From Mikania micrantha (lineage: Eukaryota; Streptophyta; Magnoliopsida; Asterales; Asteraceae), in assembly GCA_009363875.1 (NCBI GenBank), contig CM018694.1, positions 30,947,415 through 31,011,414 of the forward strand: 64,000 bases of DNA, read 5' to 3'. The notes beneath the pieces are model-generated. The model was given only the letters and a program-made list of their open reading frames with translations, was not told the DNA's origin and made no database searches. Shown in pieces: positions 55,964-64,000 of the stretch. The translations under genes and the position numbers were made by a program. Within the stretch, counting starts at the first letter, position 1; each line of letters begins with the position of its first letter.

Positions 55964-57230
55964 ATGTCGCCCAGAAGACAACCGACTCCGGTTCCTACAC
56001 CACAGACTTCTGCACCTCACTCATCGACACCATCACCACCGGATTCACCGCCGCCACCTCCTCCTACACTGAACCCTCCTCCGAACCCGAATGCGGGTCC
56101 AGTTCTTGATCCTGCCACTATCGCTTTCGCGACACTGTTGAGCACCCAACTGACGAGTCAACTGAAAGATGTCATCCCTGAGATGATAAATCGGATTCAA
56201 GGACATGGCAACAACTCTGGCCATACTACAGGAGAAGCTAGTGGAAACACTAGCCATACTTCAGACAGCTCCTACAAGTCCTTTGTAGGATGCAAGCCAC
56301 CAAGCTTCACTGGCATCGAGGGAGCCGTTGGATTGATCCAATGGCTGGAGAAAATGGAGAACACCTTGGACATAAGCAGTTGTCCGAAACATCACAAAGT
56401 TCGCTATACAGCTGGGTCATTTAGCAAGCGAGCTTTGACATGGTGGAACTCTCAGATCAGAGCCCGGGGAAGGAATGAAGCAATGGCAATGCCTTGGGCA
56501 GAGTTCAAACTTCTTCTGAGGAACGAATTCTGTCCGAAGCATGAAATTCAAAAGCTGGAAGTTGAGCTCTCAAACCACGTAATGAAGGGAGCCGATCATA
56601 TGACTTTCACCACACGCTACCATGAGCTAGTAGCCTTGGTGCCAGAGATGGTGCCAACTTTGGAAAAGCTGATAGACCGATATGTAGTGGGTTTACCCTC
56701 CTGCATTCAAAGCATCGTACTGGCTGCAAACCCTGCAACTCTAGAGTCAGCTATTGCTCTTTCAGCTAAGCTTACTGGTGTAATGGTTAAGTCTGGAGTC
56801 CTGAAGGATGATGCGGGGAAAGCCAAGGAAACAGCAACAAAGAAGCCTGAGTATCACCAAAAGAAGAAGCAAAAGGTCGTTAAGAACTATGCGGCCATCA
56901 CTCCACTTAGACAAACTCCTGCAGCACTTGTCAACACTACACTCAAGAACTATGTTGGAGTGTATACTAAGTGCACTCATTGCTAGTATCATCATCCTCC
57001 TACCGCACAGTGTAGGAAGTTCACTAACTGTGGTCGATATGGCCACTGGGTTGCAAATTTTTGTGCTCCAGCGATGCAAGCTACCAACACTGCTGCTAGA
57101 GCACTACCTCCACCACCACCACCATCACCAGGCAGCAACAACAACAACAACAACAGAGGATGCTATAACTATGGAGAAATGGGTCATTTCTCCTGAGACT
57201 GTCCAAAGAGAGTGCAACAAGGAGCACAAG
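55964..57230 (+). pseudogene. gag: Gypsy element B gag
   Basis: MSPRRQPTPVP at 55964 is chosen over the upstream in-frame ATGs (55910 and 55955) because element 2 has the equivalent MPPRRQ start. A Pro-rich N terminus leads to the Gag core (GSFSKRALTWWNSQI, FCPKHEIQKLE, LEKLIDRYVVGLPS), then the zinc-knuckle region. TAG at 56984 replaces the Gln codon in CxxCQYHH, and TGA at 57194 replaces Arg in GHFSRDC. The second knuckle also has Tyr for its second Cys (CYNYGE). The frame is otherwise open into pol, as in Tekay elements with one gag-pol ORF. Confidence 0.9.
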
Positions 57231-60200
57231 TACCTCACGGACGGGCTTTTGTCATTGGAGCCAATGCTGCACACCAAGACCCTAATGTGGTCACTGGTAC
57301 ATTTCTTTTACATGACTCTTATGCATCTATACTATTTGACACTGGTTCGGACCAGAGCTTTATTTCATCTGATTTTGCACGACAACTTAGTCTTACTGAG
57401 GAAACTTTAGACTCCCCTTACATTATCGAGGTAGCGAACGGAAAGCAAATTACAGTTAGCACTATACTTAGGAACTGCCCACTCACACTCATTTATCACA
57501 CATTTACCATCGACTTGTTGCCGATGGAGTTGGGCAGTTTCGACATCATCGTGGGGATGGACTGGCTATCACTCATTAGAGTTGAAGTCATCTGTTCTGA
57601 AAAGCTACTTCGTATTCCAGTTGCGAATGAGTGTGTATTGGAAGTTCGTGGGGATCAAGCAAAGCGAAGAGTAAAGATCATATCTTGCATAAAAGCGCGT
57701 AAGTGTCTACAAAAGAAATGCATAGCTTTCTTGGCTCATTTGGTGGAGAAAGAGAAGGACAAGAAAACTATCAAGACGTGCCGATAGTAAAGGAATACCC
57801 TGAAGTGTTTCTTGAAGATCTACCTGGTTTGCCACCTGTGCGACCGGTAGAGTTTCGTATTGATCTGATTCCTGGAGCAACACCTGTTGCTAAGTCTCCT
57901 TAAAGGTTAGCACCTTCGGAGATGCAGGAATTGTCAAACCAACTACAGGAGCTACTCGATAAAGGTTTCATCCGACCGAGCTACTCACCTTGGGGAGCTC
58001 CGGTTTTGTTTGTGAAGAAGAAGGATGGATCCTTTCGTATGTGCATAGACTATAGGGAGCTAAACAAACTAACCATCAAGAATCAATATCCATTACCGAG
58101 GATTGATGATTTGTTTGATCAATTGCAAGGAGCTCAATACTTTTCAAAGATCGATCTGTGTTCCGAATACCATCAACTCAGAGTACAAGATGAAGACATA
58201 CCAAAGACGGTGTTTCGTACCAGATATGGGCATTACGAGTTTATGGTGATGCCTTTTGGGTTGACGAATGCACCCGCGGTTTTCATGGATCTCATGAACC
58301 GTGTGTGTAAGCCGTACTTAGATCAATTTGTTATTGTTTTCATTGATGACATATTGATCTATTCTAAAAGCAAAGCAGAACACGAGCAACATCTTAGAAC
58401 GATCTTGGAACTGTTAAAGGAAGAGAAACTCTATGCCAAATTCTCTAAGTGTGAATTTTGGTTAAAAGAGGTTCAATTCCTGGGTCACGTAGTTAACAGT
58501 GAGGGAATACATATTGATCCTGCCAAGATCGAAGCAATAAAAGATTGGGACACTCCGAAGACACCGACGGAGATACGTTCTTTTCTAGGCTTAGCAGGCT
58601 ATTATAGAAGGTTTATTTCAAACTTTTCTAAGATAGCCTTGCTACTCACAAAGCTAACACAGAAAAGCGAGCCGTTTGTTGGGAACAGAAGCAAGAAGAA
58701 GCCTTTCAGACTTTGAAGCAAAAACTATGTGATGCTCCGATTTTATCTCTCCCAGACGGTTGTGATGACTTTGTAGTGTACTCTGATGCATCCCATCAGG
58801 GACTCGGCTGTGTGCTGATGCAACGAGACAAAGTTATCGCGTATGCCTCGAGACAACTAAAGATTCATGAGAAGAATTACACTACTCATGATCTGGAACT
58901 GGGAGCGGTGATATTCGCTTTAAAGATCTGAAGACATTACTTATATGGCACTAAGTGTACCATATTTACTGATCACAAGAGTCTGCAACACATATTCAAT
59001 CAGAAGGAACTCAACATGTGACAGCGACGTTGGGTTGAGCTTCTGAATGATTACAACTTTGTAATCAAGTACCATCCGAGCAAGGCAAACGTTGTAGCTG
59101 ATGCCTTGAGCCGGAAGGAACGGGTCAAACCCTTGCGTGTAAGGGCAATGGGAATGACGGTGCAGACAAGCTTACGCGGCAACATCATTCAAGCACAACA
59201 AGAGGTTGTTGAACGTGAAAACCTGAAGAAAGAACTAGATTGTGGAGCAGAAAAGCAATTTGAATCAAAGCCTGATGGAATCATCTACTACAAGGATCAT
59301 GTGTGGATTCCTGCAGTAGACGAGTTGACAAAACTTATTTTTGATGAAGCACACAAGACCAAGTACTCGGTGCATCCCGGTGCTGATAAGATGTACCAAG
59401 ACTTACGGGCGTTTTATTGGTGGCCGGGTATGAAGACAGACATAGCCGAGTATGTTGGTCTTTGTCTCACGTGTGCTAAAGTGAAGGCGGAACACCAGAA
59501 ACCGTCAGGTTTACTGGAACAGCCTGAAATTCCACTTTGGAAGTGGGAACAAATAGCTATGGACTTTGTTACTAAGCTACCCAGCACTTCCAGTGGACAT
59601 GACACTATTTGGGTTATCGTGGATCGATTAACCAAATCTGCTCATTTCTTGCCGATGCGAGAAACTTACACGATGGATAAACTAGCGAAACTCTACATCA
59701 ATGAGATAGTGGTACGCCATGGTGTTCCATTGTCTATCATTTCAGATCGTGATAGCAGATTTACATCAAGGTTCTGGCAATCATTGCAGAAATCTCTGGG
59801 GACGCACTTAAACTTGAGTACAGCTTACCACCCACAAACGGATGGTCAGAGCGAACGTACTATACAGACCCTGGAGGACATTTTGAGAACTTGTGTTCTA
59901 GACTTCGGTGGGAATTGGGATTCTCATTTGCCACTGATTGAATTCTCCTACTACAACGGCTATCATAGTAGCATCGGATGTGCACCGTTCGAGGCTCTCT
60001 ATGGTCGCAAGTGTCGATCGCCGATCTGTTGGTCGGAAGTGGGAGATAATCATATAACCGGGCCAGAACTCATTCAAGAAACTACAAACAAAATTGCTCA
60101 GATACAACAAAGGCTACAAGCAACCCGAAGCAGACAAAAGAGCTATGCCGACAAACGGCGCAAGCCGTTCGAATTCCAAGTGGGAGACCGACTCATGTTA

Positions 60201-60626
60201 AAGATATCCCCATGGAAAGGTGTAGTTTGTTTTGCAAAGAAAGGCAAACTAACACCATGGTACGTGGGACCGTTCGAGATTATCGAGCATATTGGTCCTG
60301 TGGCGTACAGACTCAGACTACCGGATGAACTTAGTGGTGTACATGACGTGTTTCATGTCTCAAACTTGAAGAAATGCTTAGTTGATGAATCGCTCGTCAT
60401 ACCAGTTGAAGAAATTCAATTGGATGAACATTTACACTTTGTTGAAGAACCTTTGGAGATTATGGATCGCAAGGTTAAACAACTGAGGCGAAGCCGTATC
60501 CCCATTGTCAAGGTTCGTTGGAACTCAAAGCGCGGACCCGAGTTTACCTGGGAACGTGAAGATCACATGAATCACAAGTATCCCCAACTGTTTACAGAGG
60601 AAGTCGTACCGAATAACGATGCTTAA
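57231..60626 (+). pseudogene. pol: Gypsy element B pol: PR-RT-RH-IN-chromodomain
   Basis: Protease LFDTGSDQSF (near 57338). A deletion near 57775 shifts the frame; TAA at 57901 replaces Tyr. RT has KIDLC and an intact FIDDILIYS box (about 58340). A 1-bp deletion near 58678 shifts the frame at the RH border. RNase H: YSDASHQGLG, THDLELG, TDHKSLQ; TGA at 58929 and 59019. From 59106 the frame is open: 506 residues with zinc finger H83-H90-C120-C123, catalytic D153, D214 and E250 (35 residues apart, DD35E), and a C-terminal chromodomain (VRWNSKRGPEFTWERED). The stop is TAA at 60624. Confidence 0.93.
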
Positions 60627-60643
60627 ATTTCGGGACGAAATTT
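60625..60643 (+). other. AAATTTCG/CGAAATTT stem, element B
   Basis: An 8-bp inverted repeat overlapping the pol stop codon, 5 bases before the polypurine tract. Confidence 0.75.
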
Positions 60644-60647
60644 CTCT

Positions 60648-60660
60648 AACAAGGGGAGAC
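60648..60660 (+). other. Polypurine tract of gypsy element B
   Basis: AACAAGGGGAGAC directly before TGTAACATCA; identical to element 2. Confidence 0.88.
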
Positions 60661-62846
60661 TGTAACATCAGTGCCGGACGCGTGCCAGAACAGTGATCGC
60701 AACAGTAACTCGTACAGTAACTCAGGTACACATTACGTGAAACTATGTTTATGCTATTGATACATTATACTTGATGCGAAACTATTATGCGATTGTCTGA
60801 AATCTGATTAAAACCTTAGGGTTTAACAGTCAAAAACATATCAGACAACACAGAACTGAACCACAGATACTTGATTTGATGCTATTATGTATAAACGTAT
60901 GTGAGGCTAAATAAAATAAAACTATAACGGTTATTGTTACGGAAGGCTAAACAGACGAATTATTCGTATAGGTGACGATCTGTACGAATGATTCTGAGAG
61001 TTTAACGTTCTGAAATAATGACTGAAAAGTAGAAAACAAAAGTTGGAAAGCCAAACCATCGTCGTGTTCGTTCGAATGACGATTCGAACGAATACGCGCG
61101 ATGGCGACGCGTTCTGACGAAATGAAAACAAACACGAAAACGATACGAACGATCATAAAATTAAGGAAATAAAATATTTCCTGTTGTACAATTTTGAAAC
61201 TCATCAGAAATAAATTAAAACTAAACTATTTTAAATTTAAATACGTAAATTCGCGAAACAATTAACGAAACGTATAAAATAGTAAATTTCGACAAATAAT
61301 TCAAGTAAGACGATATTTAAAATAATTAATAATAATAATTACTTTCCAAATGGTTAAAAATAAAGTCTTTTATTTAAATTACGAAAAACGCGCGGAACGT
61401 GCCGGAAACACGACAAAAGCGAGAACCGAACAACCGAAACGAACCCGAATACCCTCGGGGTATATAAACATCAAATGACATCATTTAATTCATTTCTACC
61501 ATCTCTCTCTCTCTCTCACTAAATGTTCTCACCCATCACCCCTCTCTCTCTCTAGATTCAACACTTTGAATCACAATAACTTCTTCAAATCTTGATGAAA
61601 TCGCGTGTTCTTGGAGCCTAAACGAAGATCTCGACTCCCTCTACCGAGAAGTACAGCTATTTTGAAGATCTAACCAACCATCTTTGAGGTAATAAGCCAC
61701 AAAGTTGCTGAAAAATAGAGTTTTCTTGATTGTGATTCGACCCACACGTTTTGACCGGCCTTAGAACCACTCCCCCGACCACTATGCATTCGAGAATCAC
61801 ACATGATATGAAACCATGATGAGAACAACCTTTGAACCAGCCCAAACGATGATGATGAGCTGCTGGTTGCAACAGTGGATCGGCCGAACCTTCTACGTGT
61901 ACCCGAACCTTCATCATCATCTTTGAAGCTTTGGCCGAACCCTTTGCATGGCCACGAACCTACTGCTCCAAGCCGAACCTTGCTTTGCCCCACCAACTAC
62001 CGAACCTATGGGTTAAACCTCATTAGCCGAAGGTGGAATCTCGGACGAACCCAGCATGAATGCATGGACGAACCCTAGTGTGGTCACGAACCTCCTTCAC
62101 TTTGGCCGAACCCTTTTAAAAGTCGAACCTTCCCTCCAGTTGGCAACGAACCACACGCGAACCCACACATGGCTGGCGAACCTGTGGACCATTACAGCCG
62201 AACCCCTGGTCTCCCGAACCCAGCCAAATACACGAACCTATAACCGACGAACCCCCCATGCGAGACCAAGACTAGCCAAACCTACGGGTAGTACATTCTT
62301 AGCCGAACCATGCATCAACCAACGAACCCTCAGCCGAACCTGTTTTTATTGTGAGCCACGAACCTGTTCGACCGAACCTCTATGCATGCGAATCCAAGGT
62401 TCGTTGAACTTGGGCCAAACCTAGGTGTGTCGTGGATTGGTTCGCTGAAGTGATCAAGTTCTACTTGGCCAGCACATTGTAATCGGCCGATGCATATTCT
62501 ATTCAGCCCAATAGCATGTCGTCGGTCTATGCATGCTTTTAATTGAGCCACAACCATTTGATCCAACCCAAGGCAAAATCAATTGGCCCAAACCCCATAC
62601 TTTCAGCCCAATAACATTACCCGAACCATTAGGATATATCGGCCCAAGTTAAGACCCACTCTCGGCCCAATCGCATTACCCACTTATTTATATTATTTCG
62701 GCCCAAAACTAACCACTCATTCGACCTATATACGACCACTTATTCCACTTATGTAACTTGGGAATGAACACATAAAATCTATTTTATTTGAAATGGTGCA
62801 TAGAGTTTACTAAAGTGGTTGAATTTACTTTGGGATATATACTAAA
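60661..62846 (+). repeat. 3' LTR of gypsy element B, truncated
   Basis: Colinear with 51689-53856 and closely similar. It has TATA1 (61461), CT tract, CGAACC array and GGCCCA array. At ACTAAA (62846) it changes to unrelated sequence, so the donor, minisatellite, TATA2 and LTR end are missing. Confidence 0.9.
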
Positions 62847-62919
62847 GTTGTCACCCTTGATAGGCGTTTGGTATGCTATCAAAGTATTAGTAGTGTGGTG
62901 GGTTGGCTGCGGTATACCC

Positions 62920-62929
62920 TATATATAAG
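62920..62929 (+). promoter_or_regulatory. TATA2-like site in right-end repeat, unit 1
   Basis: TATATATAAG preceded by GTGGTGGGTTGGCTGCGGTATACCC-type sequence as in gypsy LTRs. Confidence 0.5.
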
Positions 62930-63459
62930 CACTAATGGTACATTGGTAGTAGGATCAAAATCTTGATCAATGGCTAGAGTAGTCAATTCAATCTACAGTT
63001 TCGAGAAACCATGCTAGTCAAATCAATTGTTACTCAATTTCTAATCTTTGTGTGTATTCTTACACCAGGTCAAATTAAGGATATCGATAACCATAGGAAT
63101 CATGCTAATGATTCTTAAATGAGTTATCCTATATTCGTATGTTTAAACAATTATTCAAAGATTCAGTGATATCATAGCTAAGGTTAATGATAAGTAGTTA
63201 TCATAACCATATAATATCACATACTAGTGCAATCTATATCATTCGTATATTCAAAAATCAATCCTTTAAAAATCCATATAACTATGAGATTCAATTACAA
63301 AATTGCAATTGTTAATATCTCTAAACTCATATGAATTCTAAAGATTAGGCAAATATTCAAACGCCTATTCAAAATTTTATTAAGGTTAGGTTAGTCTTGG
63401 TAGGCAATTGGAATACTATCAAAGTATTAGTGATGTGGTGGGTTGGCTGCGGTATACCC

Positions 63460-63469
63460 TATATATAAG
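63460..63469 (+). promoter_or_regulatory. TATA2-like site in right-end repeat, unit 2
   Basis: Same module 540 bp downstream. Confidence 0.5.
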
Positions 63470-64000
63470 CACCAATAATACGTTGATAGTAGCACCGAAA
63501 GCTTGATCAAGTATAGGATTAGTCAGTTTAATCAACAATTTGAGTGAACCATTATTCAGTCAAGAATAATCGACAAATAAAATATTACTTATATATAGCA
63601 ATATTTGGGGAGTATTTTTATCAAGCCATTCAAATACATTTGTAGTTAATCTCACCATGAGATTGAGTCAATTATCGTTAAATTCAGAACACTCGCAGTA
63701 AGTAAACTAGTAGTATACATATTCTAAAACATGAGTATGTTACTAACACATATCCTACTTAAAAATTCTTTACATTTTAAATTTGACAACGAAAGTTGAT
63801 TATAAACTCCCCGAATCTTCCAAATAGTAACTTAGGAATTGATACATTACTCTGTAACACTTATAAATTCATCAAGATTCTAAGACGCTAAATCGATAAA
63901 CAAAGTAAAGAAGGAAACGAAACAAAAGGGGAGGAAAACTATAATAAAAGAAAAAGAAAAAAAAACAACCAACATTCATGACACTAATTCCTAAATAAAC

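Larger units (their letters stand above)
51689..62846 (+). mobile_element. Gypsy (Tekay-like) element B, family-B LTRs
   Basis: 5' LTR 51689-55794, PBS, gag-pol 55964-60626, polypurine tract and a 3' LTR from 60661 that stops at 62846 after about 2.2 kb. LTR starts differ by only a few bases (about 97-98% alike over the compared part, by eye). Bases before the element are CTGGT (51684-51688); no right TSD is visible because the 3' LTR is cut. Five stops and two frameshifts inactivate it. Confidence 0.92.
62847..64000 (+). repeat. Unassigned AT-rich repeat, two units of about 540 bp with TATA2-like module
   Basis: No coding potential. A block of about 150 bp (TATCAAAGTATTAGT, GTGTGGTGGGTTGGCTGCGG, TATACCCTATATATAAGCAC) occurs at about 62860-63010 and 63400-63545. 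TATATATAAG lies at 62920-62929 and 63460-63469, exactly 540 bp apart. The module resembles TATA2 of the gypsy LTRs (TGTGGTGGGA, CCCTATATATAAGCA). It is probably part of the LTR of a third gypsy family that continues beyond the window; it may start at TGTCACCC (62849). Confidence 0.6.

Overview
The window is plant nuclear DNA made, as far as I can see, entirely of nested LTR retrotransposons; I find no host gene, rRNA or tRNA gene. The grounds are Ty1/copia and Ty3/gypsy gag-pol genes, primer-binding sites of the TGGTATCAGAGC type (initiator tRNA-Met), 5-bp target-site duplications and LTRs of 0.6 kb (copia) or about 4 kb (gypsy). The copia elements carry a third gene after pol, as in the SIRE/Maximus lineage. 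The gypsy elements end in an integrase chromodomain as in the Tekay/Del chromoviruses. The type of extra ORF and the very long LTRs suggest a eudicot, most likely Asteraceae (inference).

Layout. 1-3019: 3' part of a SIRE-like copia element (#1) with an open env-like ORF and a 3' LTR, inserted in the RNase H region of gypsy element 1. 3020-27182: remainder of gypsy element 1 (pol 3' half, 3' LTR of family A). It is interrupted by a family-B solo LTR (3757-8236) and by a complete but mutated SIRE-like element #2 (9587-23303, TSD GAAAG). 27183-32259: pieces of an inverted family-A-like LTR, rearranged with a tandem duplication of about 3.4 kb. 32260-49293: gypsy element 2 (family-A LTRs), whose 3' LTR is split by an inverted solo LTR (43804-48269, TSD TTGAT). 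49294-51341: a second gag-pol fragment joined directly to that LTR (element 3). 51342-51688: a minus-strand gypsy protease fragment. 51689-62846: gypsy element B with a 4.1-kb 5' LTR, gag-pol and a cut-off 3' LTR. 62847-64000: an unassigned AT-rich repeat with two copies of the LTR-type TATA module.

How it works together. The coding parts are the usual set: gag (capsid, zinc knuckle), protease, reverse transcriptase, RNase H and integrase, plus a chromodomain in gypsy and an env-like protein in the copia elements. Nearly all are pseudogenes; many stops fit C-to-T decay at methylatable sites. The only long uninterrupted gene is the env-like ORF at the left edge.

The most unusual material is in the LTRs, not the genes. 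There are two TATA-like promoters per gypsy LTR, a candidate intron inside the LTR, a ladder of consecutive stem-loops, a GAAA-capped hairpin with compensatory changes, a near-invariant stem with variable loops before the primer-binding site, hairpin minisatellites, and arrays built on a GCCGAA core that recurs in unrelated copia and gypsy families.
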